Assembly: GCF_028736235.1 (NCBI RefSeq)
Contig: NZ_CP117884.1
Span: forward strand, 2,294,001-2,358,000
Reading direction: 5' to 3'
DNA length: 64,000 nucleotides
Source of the DNA: Lacticaseibacillus pabuli
GTDB lineage: Bacteria; Bacillota; Bacilli; Lactobacillales; Lactobacillaceae
Below, in pieces: positions 1 through 8,462 of this stretch. The position numbers and the translations under genes were made by a program. Positions within the stretch are counted from its first letter, which is position 1. Each line of letters opens with the position of its first letter. The notes beneath the pieces are model-generated. The model did no database searches, was not told the DNA's origin, and worked only from the letters and a program-made list of their open reading frames with translations.

Positions 1-248
1 ATGCTGCCAAGGACCTGCTGTTGCATCTCCTTGTCCAGATTCTTCGTCGTGAAGGCCGGGGCAAATTTGTTGCCTTCTAACTTGGCCAACGCCGCGGCAC
101 GTTTTTCCTGATCTGCCTTGTCCCGCCGCAATTCACCGATTTGAATCCGGTCATGGATGGCAACCATCGCCCGACTCGCGAAGGGGTATAAGCAGATTAA
201 AATGCCGAGGGTGAGGAGCACGCGCCGAATCCAATCTCGTTTGGTCAT
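1..248 (-). CDS. srtC: Class C (pilus) sortase, N-terminal part only
   Basis: The first 82 residues of a membrane protein are visible; the rest lies beyond the left edge. It starts MTKRDWIRRVLLTLGILI, a short basic stretch followed by one membrane segment, then YPFASRAM and a charged helix rich in Lys, Glu and Ala. This is the usual N-terminus of class C sortases, which join pilin subunits through the pilin-motif lysine and the LPXTG Thr on the outer membrane face. The catalytic His, Cys and Arg are not in the window. It is the last visible gene of the pilin cluster, 15 nt after the major pilin, matching the tip-minor-major-sortase order of lactobacillar spa operons. The assignment rests on the N-terminus and context. 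Confidence 0.75.
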   Translation of the reverse strand, partial: MTKRDWIRRVLLTLGILICLYPFASRAMVAIHDRIQIGELRRDKADQEKRAAALAKLEGNKFAPAFTTKNLDKEMQQQVLGS

Positions 249-263
249 CGCGTGCACCCCCTT

Positions 264-1778
264 TTAGGCAGTTTTGTCGTTTTTCTTGTTGCGAAGGAAG
301 AATGCCCCAATCAGTAAGACCAGTCCAATGAGCACGATGGCAATCAGCCCGATACTACCTGTGGACGGCAATGAACCGTTCCCCATTGTCTTATAGTTTG
401 TAATGGTCTTTTGATCCTTGCTGTAAGTCTCAAACGCCACCGTGTAGTCAAACTTGGCGTCATCATCCTTAGGCACAAGGTGTCCTTCTGGCGTTTCAAC
501 TTCGATTAAGGTGTAGTCGCCGTACTTCAGACCAGGCACCGCAGCGAGTCCGTTTTCATCAGTCCGAATGACGGTTGGTTTGTCCGCGTCATCACTCGGC
601 GCCAGTTCATCCACCCAAGTAACGCCAGTGATGTTTGGCAACGTCCCCTCAAACCGGGCGTACTTGCCGCCGAGTGACAGCACGAACCCGGCGTCCTTTA
701 GTTTTTCGCCTTCCTCGTTGACCTTCATAATCTTCATGCCACCGGTGATAATTGCTGTGCTATCAACCTTCGTGGTGTGATTTTGGCCACCTGAGAAGTT
801 TTGGAAGGTGAGTTCGTTCATTGCGGCGTTATCCGGAACCAACGCCTGAGTCGTCTTCACCTTGTACTTCAAGCTGACCGTTTTACCCGCGTTGTCCTTG
901 TAGATTCCGGCGCGTTGCGGGTCCGTTGGTGCTAGCACAATCTTCCAGATAGTACCATTGCCCGGCTCAGTCAGCACGCCCCCCAGATCTGCCAGGGGTG
1001 TAGCTGTCTCCGCACCGTCCAGGTAAACCGCGAGTGAATCTTTGACGTAGTCCACCCCTGTCATCTTGTCGAGAATGGTGAAATTGATGTAGGCGTTCTG
1101 CGGCCGGGTAATATCCGTGGGGATGGTGAAATCCACTTGGTACTCGAGTTCGGTACCAACTTCAAAATCGCGGGGGCCATCCTCAGTTCCCGTCAAGAGC
1201 CGCTTACTCACTTGGTAGTTTTTCGGGTAAACCCTCACCACCCCGTCCTCATTTTCGATTGGCAAGATGATGATGAAGGGTACGCTCCCGTAATGACCTT
1301 TGGGGGTACCAGTTTCTTTCACCATAAAGACGGAGTAATTCGAACTAGTTTTCTCAGGCAATCCCGGGATATTCGCAACCCCATCTGCTCCCGTCGTCCC
1401 AGTGCTCGGCTCGATGCCGGCCGTGTAGGTCCCCGAGTTGAAAATGGCTTCTGCAATCAGTTCATCCCTAGACTTGTCTGGTTTGTTTTTGATCTCTGAA
1501 TAGAACTTATCGCTGATGTTGTAAATGCTGAACGTCGCGCCAGCAACAGGCTTAGTGTCTTGCAACATTTTATCCACGTCAGCCGCATTGCTGTTATCAA
1601 CCACTTGATTTAGCCCCGCCCCATCCCGTTTGTTCACCTGAATGGTCACAGAATCCCCGTCAGCGGCGGTCGTCACAACTGGACGCAAGGCACCGACTGC
1701 GCCGATAATTGTGCCCAGCACCATAATCAATGCTAACGCCAAGTGCTTTGCTTGATGTTTCATTCCCGATATTCTCAT
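264..1778 (-). CDS. spaA: LPXTG-anchored major pilin (backbone subunit)
   Basis: A 504-residue secreted cell-wall protein. It has a signal peptide (about residues 1-38, hydrophobic core LALALIMVLGTIIGAVGAL), a pilin motif YPKN at 184-187 with Lys186 as likely polymerisation lysine, E-box-like segments (VKETGTPKGH near 153, LIEVETPEGH near 430) expected for isopeptide-forming Cna-B/SpaA domains, and a C-terminal LPSTG at 470-474 followed by a membrane segment and a basic tail. Together these indicate the polymerising backbone subunit, consistent with its place just before the sortase. The start is chosen because AGGGGG lies 8 nt upstream. Family functions are known; which subunit it is, I infer from order and the pilin motif. 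Confidence 0.88.
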   Translation of the reverse strand: MRISGMKHQAKHLALALIMVLGTIIGAVGALRPVVTTAADGDSVTIQVNKRDGAGLNQVVDNSNAADVDKMLQDTKPVAGATFSIYNISDKFYSEIKNKPDKSRDELIAEAIFNSGTYTAGIEPSTGTTGADGVANIPGLPEKTSSNYSVFMVKETGTPKGHYGSVPFIIILPIENEDGVVRVYPKNYQVSKRLLTGTEDGPRDFEVGTELEYQVDFTIPTDITRPQNAYINFTILDKMTGVDYVKDSLAVYLDGAETATPLADLGGVLTEPGNGTIWKIVLAPTDPQRAGIYKDNAGKTVSLKYKVKTTQALVPDNAAMNELTFQNFSGGQNHTTKVDSTAIITGGMKIMKVNEEGEKLKDAGFVLSLGGKYARFEGTLPNITGVTWVDELAPSDDADKPTVIRTDENGLAAVPGLKYGDYTLIEVETPEGHLVPKDDDAKFDYTVAFETYSKDQKTITNYKTMGNGSLPSTGSIGLIAIVLIGLVLLIGAFFLRNKKNDKTA

Positions 1779-1847
1779 GATTTTTACCCCCTATTAGATA
1801 AGTCACAATAACTCTGTCACCTGCCATCATTATTAATTTTGTACAAG

Positions 1848-2009
1848 CTATTCTCTTTGCCGCGTTCGCCAAATGCGGACGTGAATATCCACCCATTCGT
1901 GGTGATGCCGACCCTGAGTGCCTTGCGTCCGACGCTGCCGTCTAACCAACGCATCTGTCACAAGGCCCAGGCTCAACAGCAGGGCGAAGGCCATCCTTGT
2001 TTGCATCAT
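1848..2009 (-). CDS. Small ORF inside the pilus operon (53 residues)
   Basis: This short frame begins 2 nt after the stop of the minor pilin gene, with AGGAGG 8 nt before its first ATG, so translation is well supported by the ribosome binding site. The product begins MMQTRMAFALLLSLGLVTDA, a possible single membrane segment or signal peptide, followed by a very basic stretch (RRQRR) and a His/Arg/Trp-rich tail (HHHEWVDIH). I do not recognise a family. It sits between the minor and major pilin genes in the same orientation. It could be a small pilus assembly or membrane factor, or a decayed remnant of a longer gene. Confidence 0.5.
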   Translation of the reverse strand: MMQTRMAFALLLSLGLVTDALVRRQRRTQGTQGRHHHEWVDIHVRIWRTRQRE

Positions 2010-2011
2010 CG

Positions 2012-3235
2012 TCAGTGCCTCCTATCCCGTTTGCGTGAGCGCCAGACAATTCCGGCACAGACCATGAGGATTAACCCCAGGCCAATCGTGATGAGACTCC
2101 GCCGGTTGCCTAGCTGCGGCAAAAAGTCCAGCCAGCCGTGTTGCGCCTGCTGGTGACTGTTCGGACTGCTGTTACTTGAGCCAGGACTGCTAGACCCAAT
2201 CTTTTCGTTGTACACGCGGACGCGCGCCAGCTTAATCTCGTGGTCTGGAAAGACACTCGTGGGGTACTCCACGATTTTTTGATGATCCACCGTGACGGCC
2301 TCCTGCCAAGTGCGCGGAATGTGCACCGGGACGGGCGTCGGCCGACGTGTGTACCCAGTCGGTGCCTCGACTTCTTGAAACTGGTAATCCCCACCTGGCA
2401 GCAGTACGTTGGGCGTCGCGACGAGGCCACTGGCATCCGATGTGAAGCGGCGAATACTACGGTCACCGGCCGGATCCGTGCTTAGCTGCCATCGCAACTG
2501 TGTGGTGCTGGGCTGCTTGTCAGCGAGGTAAAGCAATTCACCTGCCGTCGTGCGGCGGGCGAGAACGAAACTGGCACCCGCCAAACGCCACTCTTTGTCG
2601 TCATTACGGCCGAATTTAAAGAAGTACGGATCGCGCGCATAGATTTCGTTCTTTGGATAAAAATGAATGGGGTCAAGCACTGTCCCGTCCGCGCCGCGTA
2701 TGTTCAGCGCCAGCATGAGGGGCTTGAACTGCGCCGCAACCAAGTTGACCGTGCTAGTATCCTGCCAATCTTCAATCAGGTAAAAGGCTGTCGGCGCGCC
2801 GTGGCTCACTGACGGCAACTGCACCCTGGCCACACCATCCTCCCGCAACTGGGCGTCACGTCCCGTCGTGATAGTGGTCACATAATGCAGGCCTTGTTGA
2901 TCAATCAGTTGCTGCGCCGCCCCGATTTCCATGTTCGTGTAGGTAGAAGTGAATTCATCGGCAGTGGCACCCTGGCCAGCCGCAGCCGTGCGCAGCGGCG
3001 TCGCGTCATAGATTTTGAAACGAATCCCGTTCAAGCCCTCAGTTTTACTGAGTAGTGGCGAGTTGCCGGCCAGCTGTTCGCCGCTATTCGGGTACCGACC
3101 AGTCTCCTGTTTGGCTGCCGGCAACACGCGTTTGTGGAGGATGAGCTCGACCTTGCCAGATGTAGCATGGACGACGGTCGGGCTACCGAGCATCAGCAAA
3201 ATGAGGATGGCCAAAGCAATTGCAATTTTGCGCAT
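2012..3235 (-). CDS. spaB: LPXTG-like minor pilin subunit
   Basis: A 407-residue secreted protein. The signal peptide is about residues 1-24 (core IAIALAILILLMLG). A YPKN pilin-like motif lies at 193-196, an E-box-like QEVEAPTGY at 287-295, then a Ser/Pro/Asn-rich linker and a sorting signal LPQLG at 372-376 with a hydrophobic segment and a basic tail. LPQLG departs from LPXTG because Leu replaces Thr. The start is the ATG whose A is also the last base of the upstream TGA (TGATG), with AGGAGG 8 nt before it, so it is translationally coupled to the tip gene. A longer in-frame start upstream lacks a ribosome binding site. The basal or minor role is inferred from gene order. Confidence 0.82.
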   Translation of the reverse strand: MRKIAIALAILILLMLGSPTVVHATSGKVELILHKRVLPAAKQETGRYPNSGEQLAGNSPLLSKTEGLNGIRFKIYDATPLRTAAAGQGATADEFTSTYTNMEIGAAQQLIDQQGLHYVTTITTGRDAQLREDGVARVQLPSVSHGAPTAFYLIEDWQDTSTVNLVAAQFKPLMLALNIRGADGTVLDPIHFYPKNEIYARDPYFFKFGRNDDKEWRLAGASFVLARRTTAGELLYLADKQPSTTQLRWQLSTDPAGDRSIRRFTSDASGLVATPNVLLPGGDYQFQEVEAPTGYTRRPTPVPVHIPRTWQEAVTVDHQKIVEYPTSVFPDHEIKLARVRVYNEKIGSSSPGSSNSSPNSHQQAQHGWLDFLPQLGNRRSLITIGLGLILMVCAGIVWRSRKRDRRH

Positions 3236-5331
3236 CAGTCCCACCTCCTTTGCTGTCGGTGTATCAGGGTGGCCCCAAACATGAGGAGCAGGCCGGCTGA
3301 AATTAGCCACCAATGTCCCGGACCACCTGTGTGCGGCAGCGAACCCTGTGCAACTGGTGGTCCTGCCGCATGGTTCACGATGTAGACGACATAATCGGTT
3401 GCATTGCCCGTTGTACTAGGCACCATCTCCACCCGGTAGTCCTTCTTTTCTAAATCACTGCCGCTGTACGTCAGGTCTACCGTTTGATGATTGGCGCCAA
3501 TGGTCAACGTGAAGGTCCCTGCCAATTCGGCAAACCCTTCAGGTGCGGCCAGCTCCTCAATTTCGTAATTGCCCGGTGGTAAATCCGGCTTGGGGTCCAG
3601 CTCGAGCTCCCCCTGCCGGTTGGTCTTGCCTTGCGCAAAGACACTGTCGCCGGAAATCTGAAACGAGGCACCCGCGAGCCGCTCGCCCGTGCTGGCACTT
3701 TTGATTAACCTAAAGTGATACGGATTTTTACGATTATAGAAGGCGTTATTCCCGTTGACTTTAACGAGCCCATCCGCCGCAATCTGCGTATTATACTCAT
3801 CGTCCAGTGTCACGCTGACACGAAACTGGGCCCCAGGCTCGTAGCCTTCAGGTGCAACCGTCTCGGTGAAGAGGTACTCGCCCTCCAGCAGTTGAATCTC
3901 AAACATGCCGCCGGTGGGAGTCGTTTGTTTTAAATCATGGGCAACCTTGCCGTTCCGGGAAACCGAAAAAACCGCTCCGTTTAAGTGCTCCCAGTTTGCC
4001 AAAGCATCGCTACGTTTCCAGAAGTTGACGTACTGCCGTGGCGCATCGTTGTAAAACGTGTAAGCGCGATAAGGCACCGCCGCATCCAATTCAATCGACT
4101 CTTTATTCCATAGCGTTGCGGGTCTGTAACCGGCAATTCGGTCCGATACGACCACATCGCTTGGGTTGCCTGGTTGATAAGTTTCTTGGTCAAACATTTT
4201 AACAACGTAATGCCACTTTGCCCTGGTGTCTGGGTCACGGTATACCTCAAGATGATCAATCGTCACCATCGTATCCACGGGGCAAATATACTCGCCAGGC
4301 AGCGCATCTTGCCACGTCACGGGCTGTGTCGCGCTCGCGACTCTGAAAACTCTGAGGATTGTATCGCGTCTCGTGAAGAATTCATCACCCTCCTTAATGT
4401 TCGGCCCGTCGTTGCTCCAAAGTACTAAAGCCTGAATCCCGCTCACGGGTCCAGACGCCAGCGCCGTATCGTTTGGCTGTGGTTCAACGTCTGGGGTCAA
4501 TTCAGAATCCGGGATAATTTCTGGTTCTGGTGTCGTGATGATCGACGGTGGCTCGACTGCCGCCTCGGCATCTGTCGCGTCCGTGTCTGGAATTTTTTCA
4601 TCCTGCCGGTCCGGGCCTGATGCCTCGGTTGTCGTCACGTCCTCTTGGGTATCCGATTTTTCCTCAGGTTGCGCGGTGGCGGGTAGTTCGGGCTTTAGAT
4701 TGGCTGATTGATTTCCCGCAGATGCACTCCCGTCAGTCGATTGTTGGCTAGTCTGATTACCCGTTTGTTCGTCAGGATTAGCCGGTTGCGCATCTTCAGA
4801 CTCGGCGGTCTCCGAACCCGCAAAATCTTCGGTCGTCGCCGCCGCTATGGTCACCTTTTTGGGCTGGGCGTCCTCGCCCGCCAACATTTCTGTGGACTCC
4901 CCCAGCAAATGTCGGTCCACCTGCACCCGCACGTAAAGCTGCTGCACATCGCTTGCCGTGCGCACGATCACTTGACCCGTCGCCGCTGTCGCTGTCGGCG
5001 TTGCCATCCGCCACCACGGCTGTGTTTGCGCATCATCCTGCAAATCACCATGAACGTCTGTGGCAAGAGTCTGTCCCGCTTCGTCACTGCTGATGAATAA
5101 GCGCAACGACCGCGTGCTCGTATCTGTGCTAGGCGTCAGGTCATAGTCAATTTGCCAAGCAACGTAATCGTCATGGCGTGTCCCCTCTGCAGTCACCTGC
5201 ACCACCGGCGTACTGATAATGGCTTGTCCCGTTTGTGCATGGACGCGCCCTGCAGTGAACATCGTGAAACATGCCTGGAGTTGCACGAGAACCAAGCCCA
5301 ATATTGCAATCATTCGCCACAGTTTACGCAT
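3235..5331 (-). CDS. spaC: Large LPXTG pilin, probable tip adhesin
   Basis: A 698-residue secreted surface protein and first gene of the pilus operon. The signal peptide runs to about residue 33 (ending VHA). After an N-terminal domain comes a long Glu/Asp/Pro/Thr/Gln-rich linker (about 165-300) that looks unstructured. A folded region follows, then two Cna-B/SpaA-type repeats ending in E-boxes (ETVAPEGYEPG and EELAAPEGF), and LPHTG near 665 with membrane anchor. In related operons the first gene encodes the tip adhesin. I see no von Willebrand A MIDAS motif, so a ligand cannot be proposed. The start is taken at the ATG with AAGGGGG 7-8 nt upstream, 66 nt inside the longest frame. Confidence 0.82.
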   Translation of the reverse strand: MRKLWRMIAILGLVLVQLQACFTMFTAGRVHAQTGQAIISTPVVQVTAEGTRHDDYVAWQIDYDLTPSTDTSTRSLRLFISSDEAGQTLATDVHGDLQDDAQTQPWWRMATPTATAATGQVIVRTASDVQQLYVRVQVDRHLLGESTEMLAGEDAQPKKVTIAAATTEDFAGSETAESEDAQPANPDEQTGNQTSQQSTDGSASAGNQSANLKPELPATAQPEEKSDTQEDVTTTEASGPDRQDEKIPDTDATDAEAAVEPPSIITTPEPEIIPDSELTPDVEPQPNDTALASGPVSGIQALVLWSNDGPNIKEGDEFFTRRDTILRVFRVASATQPVTWQDALPGEYICPVDTMVTIDHLEVYRDPDTRAKWHYVVKMFDQETYQPGNPSDVVVSDRIAGYRPATLWNKESIELDAAVPYRAYTFYNDAPRQYVNFWKRSDALANWEHLNGAVFSVSRNGKVAHDLKQTTPTGGMFEIQLLEGEYLFTETVAPEGYEPGAQFRVSVTLDDEYNTQIAADGLVKVNGNNAFYNRKNPYHFRLIKSASTGERLAGASFQISGDSVFAQGKTNRQGELELDPKPDLPPGNYEIEELAAPEGFAELAGTFTLTIGANHQTVDLTYSGSDLEKKDYRVEMVPSTTGNATDYVVYIVNHAAGPPVAQGSLPHTGGPGHWWLISAGLLLMFGATLIHRQQRRWD

Positions 5332-5353
5332 ATCGCCGCCCCCCTTCTCAAGC

Positions 5354-5399
5354 GATTGCGCTCCTAGCACACCATCACAGCAAGAGATTAAGCGCAATC
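5354..5399. repeat. 9-bp inverted repeat in the pilus operon leader
   Basis: GATTGCGCT at 5354-5362 and its exact complement AGCGCAATC at 5391-5399 lie 22 bp upstream of the tip gene start. In a transcript this would be a stem with a 28-nt loop just before the ribosome binding site. It could be a regulatory stem or a protein operator. No T-run follows. Confidence 0.4.
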
Positions 5400-5587
5400 A
5401 TATCTTGTCTATAATTCCACAATACAAGGTTGCCCCAGGGCGATTCAAGCAGTTACTATCGTTATTTTAAATTTCACGTATAATTTGCTATAAATATGAT
5501 AATACTTACTGATACATAAATATGTGGTTCCAAATTTTTACCAATCAATACGTTATTGATTAATAACCACAGCCGAATATCGGACAC
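5400..5587. other. AT-rich upstream region of the pilus operon
   Basis: The region has no open frame with a ribosome binding site. It is strongly AT-rich between about 5465 and 5580, unlike the GC-richer genes on both sides, and presumably carries the pilus operon promoter on the minus strand. I could not fix a convincing -35/-10 pair. Confidence 0.4.
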
Positions 5588-5616
5588 AAAAAAAGGGCAG
5601 TGCTTTCGCACCGTCC
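5588..5616 (-). terminator. Intrinsic terminator (distal of a tandem pair)
   Basis: On the minus strand a GGACGGTGC / GCACTGCCC stem with a 4-nt loop is followed by seven T. It lies downstream of the 114-residue gene at 5818-6162. Confidence 0.7.
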
Positions 5617-5644
5617 AAGCGATTGCCACTTCAATTTAGGCCAA

Positions 5645-5683
5645 AGAAAAAGCCCGATGCCGCAAATGCGACATTGAGCTTTC
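5645..5683 (-). terminator. Intrinsic terminator (proximal of a tandem pair)
   Basis: On the minus strand a 14-bp stem (AAGCTCAATGTCGC with GCGGCATCGGGCTT, mostly G-U exceptions) is followed by a T-rich run. Further hairpins at 5754-5776 and about 5782-5800 lie between it and the gene, so the 3' region holds four stems. Confidence 0.75.
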
Positions 5684-5817
5684 ACGATCTCATCACACAA
5701 AAGCGCAATGGGATAGGCGCATGACTGGTGTGCCGGCTACTAAATCATGGTTGTCAGACGCTTCAGGCGACTGACTCCGTTCCTGGTGCAGTGCACCAAG
5801 AAACAGGAAAGCGCAGG

Positions 5818-6162
5818 CTAACGATTAGGTAGCACAACCACATGACCTGCGTACCATTCGGCAAGCGTCGGCTTTGCGTGGCCTTGTTTGTCATAGGTCA
5901 GGTCCAAATCGCTAATCAGTCCCGCGAAGTTGTCACTGCGCATCTGCAAAGCCCCTGCAAGCAGCTCATCGCTGTGCAAGGAGGTGTTTTCAAACAAGTA
6001 TTGATTAATGTCGGCGATGTAGCCACTCGTTTGATCAAGCTGGGCAAAGATGTCCAAACCATTCGTGCGGTAACGCCGTACGTAGAAACGAGCGAACTCT
6101 GCAACCGCCGTTTTCTTCGCGTCGTCGCTTAGTTCTTCGAAACTCAAAGCGGATTCTGCCAT
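5818..6162 (-). CDS. Conserved-looking hypothetical protein, 114 residues
   Basis: A soluble, mostly helical, acidic protein starting MAESALSFEELSDDAKK. It has no signal peptide, membrane segment or recognisable catalytic motif. The start is chosen at the ATG with GGAGG 7 nt upstream; an upstream in-frame ATG has no ribosome binding site. It is transcribed alone, between the pilus operon and brnQ, with tandem terminators after it. I do not recognise the family. Confidence 0.7.
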   Translation of the reverse strand: MAESALSFEELSDDAKKTAVAEFARFYVRRYRTNGLDIFAQLDQTSGYIADINQYLFENTSLHSDELLAGALQMRSDNFAGLISDLDLTYDKQGHAKPTLAEWYAGHVVVLPNR

Positions 6163-6253
6163 ATCATTTCCTCCAAACATATACTGACTGTCCAACCTTT
6201 ATCGTAGGTCTGAAAACGTTTTGATGCAAGTTATCACAACTGTTTTTAATTAA

Positions 6254-6287
6254 GAAAAAGAGAACCATCACTTCACTGACAGTTCTC
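6254..6287 (-). terminator. Terminator after brnQ
   Basis: On the minus strand AGAACTGTCA pairs with TGATGGTTCT through two G-U pairs, followed by CTTTTTCTT. It lies just after the brnQ stop codon. Confidence 0.75.
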
Positions 6288-6296
6288 CGAAAATTA

Positions 6297-7634
6297 TTAA
6301 TTTACAGGTCGCAGTTGCCGGTAAATCAGGGCAACGATAAACGCAATCACGGCGGGCACGGTCCACCCTAGTCCTTGGGCAAATCCGGGCAAGTAACCAC
6401 CCCAGTCGAGCAACTGCTGGATAAAGCCCGTGTGCATCCCCATCGGCAGGGCATTCACCCCATCGAGCAATGCTGGAATCAGCGTTACCCCAACCGTAAT
6501 CTTGTAAACGCGGTGATCATCATGGAACAAATCACTCGCTAGCGTCAGCAGGATCAGCACAATCGCAATGGGATACAGCGTGTATAGGAAGGGTTGTGAC
6601 ACAGCCAGAATGCTGTTCAGCCCAATATTCGCAAGTAGAAACGGCACCGCGGCCGCAATTAAAATGAGCACTTGGTAGTTCATCTTTGGGAAAAGTTCCT
6701 TGAACATATCCCCAAAGGCGGTAATCAAGCCAACCCCCGTCTTCAAGCAAGCGAGCACAACGATGACTGCGGTTAGAATACTACCGAGCGTGCCAAAGTA
6801 ATAACGAGCAATGTTGGCAATAATAATGCCACCGTTTGAAGCACGGTCAAATTCGCCTAAACTCGTGAGTCCCATGTAGGCCAGCACTGCGTACAAGACT
6901 GCCATCAGGACGGCCGCAATCAAACCGGCGCGCATCGTATCCTTGGCAACCGCGTTGGTATCCGTCACGCCCAGCTCCCGAATGGACCGCACAACAACGA
7001 CCCCAAAAGCGAGGCTGGCGAGTGCATCCATCGTCATGTAGCCGTTCGTAAAGCCGGTGACCACCGCCGCAGATTTGTACATCCCAGTTGCCGGTGCATG
7101 CCAGCCGCCGAGCGGGAACAGCACAACGAACAATAGCAACAAGATCAGGGTCACCATGAACGCCGGCGTCAAAATCTTACCCACGTAGGTCATGATTTTG
7201 CCCGGTTTACGGGAGAAGTACCACGCCGTCGCGAAGAATAGGAAGGAGAATAATGCCAAGGCAAGATGTTCGTACTTGCCAGGGACAAACGGCCGGAGCC
7301 CAATTTCATAGGAAATCGTGGCCAAACGGGGCGTCGCAAACAAAGGCCCAAGTCCAAGATAGAGGATGACCGTGAAGACATAAGCTGCACCCTTACCCAG
7401 CTTGCTGGCGACCCCAAACGCACCGTCCGTGTGGCTTTTGCCAATCGCGGCAACACCTAATAGGGGCAACCCCACCCCCGAAATCAAAAAGCCAATGATT
7501 GCGGGAACTAAATTGCGACCCGCCTGTTGTCCCAGGAAGACTGGGAAAATCAGATTACCGGCGCCAAAGAACATGCCGAACAGCATCGAGCCGATAAAGA
7601 ACATGTTGCGCCGTGATAACCGCTGCTTATCCAT
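6297..7634 (-). CDS. brnQ: Branched-chain amino acid transporter, LIVCS family
   Basis: A 445-residue polytopic membrane protein with about 12 hydrophobic segments. It has the typical opening of BrnQ carriers (FFGAGNLIFPVFLGQQAG near residue 22), which import Leu, Ile and Val by cation symport. Family length is about 440, so it is full length. I place the start at MDKQRLSRRN, with AGGGAGG about 10 nt upstream, rather than at an ATG 24 nt earlier that lacks one. It is monocistronic: its own terminator lies behind it and the YoaK-family gene is divergent. No T-box or leader peptide is visible upstream. Uptake fits the amino-acid theme of the window, but no direct link is shown. Confidence 0.92.
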   Translation of the reverse strand: MDKQRLSRRNMFFIGSMLFGMFFGAGNLIFPVFLGQQAGRNLVPAIIGFLISGVGLPLLGVAAIGKSHTDGAFGVASKLGKGAAYVFTVILYLGLGPLFATPRLATISYEIGLRPFVPGKYEHLALALFSFLFFATAWYFSRKPGKIMTYVGKILTPAFMVTLILLLLFVVLFPLGGWHAPATGMYKSAAVVTGFTNGYMTMDALASLAFGVVVVRSIRELGVTDTNAVAKDTMRAGLIAAVLMAVLYAVLAYMGLTSLGEFDRASNGGIIIANIARYYFGTLGSILTAVIVVLACLKTGVGLITAFGDMFKELFPKMNYQVLILIAAAVPFLLANIGLNSILAVSQPFLYTLYPIAIVLILLTLASDLFHDDHRVYKITVGVTLIPALLDGVNALPMGMHTGFIQQLLDWGGYLPGFAQGLGWTVPAVIAFIVALIYRQLRPVN

Positions 7635-7775
7635 AAGTGAATTGCCTCCCTGAGCCATTGTCTATTGCCACGTTAAAATGCCACAGTCCAGTTTACCATG
7701 ATACGCGGCCGCGTCATACTATCCCCCACCCGTGCTACAATATATAGCATCAATTCCAAGAAAGGACGTCCGACT

Positions 7776-8462
7776 ATGAATCCGAAAGTGCCAATAACAG
7801 AACGCGTACCCATGGGAATGCTACTCGCCGCAACGGCCGGTTCGCTGGATGCTTACACCTACCTCGCCCGGGGTGGCGTCTTCGCCGGCCTGCAAACTGG
7901 GAACATGATCCTGATGGGGGTCTCCTTGGGCCGCGGTGACTGGTCCGAGGTCATCACGCACCTGATTCCGTTCCTTGTGTTCGCCTGTGCCACCGTTGTC
8001 GTGCGCGGCTTGCAACACTCCCTCAATGAAAAGGAAACGTTGCGGCGTCGTGCCCTCATCGTCATCGGCGCCGAGGGTGTGCTGGCACTGCTCGCAGCGG
8101 CCCTGGCACCGATTCTTAACAACGTGATGGCCAGCTCGCTCGTCGCCATCATCGCGGCGGCGCAGCTACAAGAGTTCCGCAAGCTTAACGGCAAGCCCTT
8201 CATGTCCATCATGATGACGGGGAACCTGCGTACCGCCGCGGCTGGCTTCTATGACGGCATTGTCCACGGCAGTGTTGATTCCTTCATCGCAGCACGAAAC
8301 GCAGCGGCGACCATCATCGCCCTGATTGCCGGAGCAACCCTGTCCGCATTGACCACTCACTACTTGGGCACAGCGGGAATTATCTTCGCCGTCGTGCCAA
8401 TTCTCGGTGCGTTTATTTATCTGCTTTGCGCCCAGCCGCTATACCAGATTCCAGAAAAGTAG
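7776..8462 (+). CDS. YoaK/DUF1275 family membrane protein
   Basis: A 228-residue protein with about six membrane segments and the DUF1275 signature near the start (AGSLDAYTYLARGGVFAGLQ, then TGNMILMGV). The family is widespread, and its transport role is not established. The start at MNPKVPITERV is preferred because AAAGGA lies 9-10 nt upstream; the frame is open 78 nt further. It runs convergently into the histidine phosphatase gene and their 3' ends overlap by 50 bp. Confidence 0.85.
   Translation: MNPKVPITERVPMGMLLAATAGSLDAYTYLARGGVFAGLQTGNMILMGVSLGRGDWSEVITHLIPFLVFACATVVVRGLQHSLNEKETLRRRALIVIGAEGVLALLAAALAPILNNVMASSLVAIIAAAQLQEFRKLNGKPFMSIMMTGNLRTAAAGFYDGIVHGSVDSFIAARNAAATIIALIAGATLSALTTHYLGTAGIIFAVVPILGAFIYLLCAQPLYQIPEK

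Noticed and set aside
3235-5331. von Willebrand A domain in the tip pilin
   Set aside because: No DXSXS MIDAS motif or following Thr/Asp positions could be found.
1-5331. Pilus operon on a mobile element
   Set aside because: No transposase, inverted ends or target duplication is visible in the window. The AT-rich upstream region alone is not enough.
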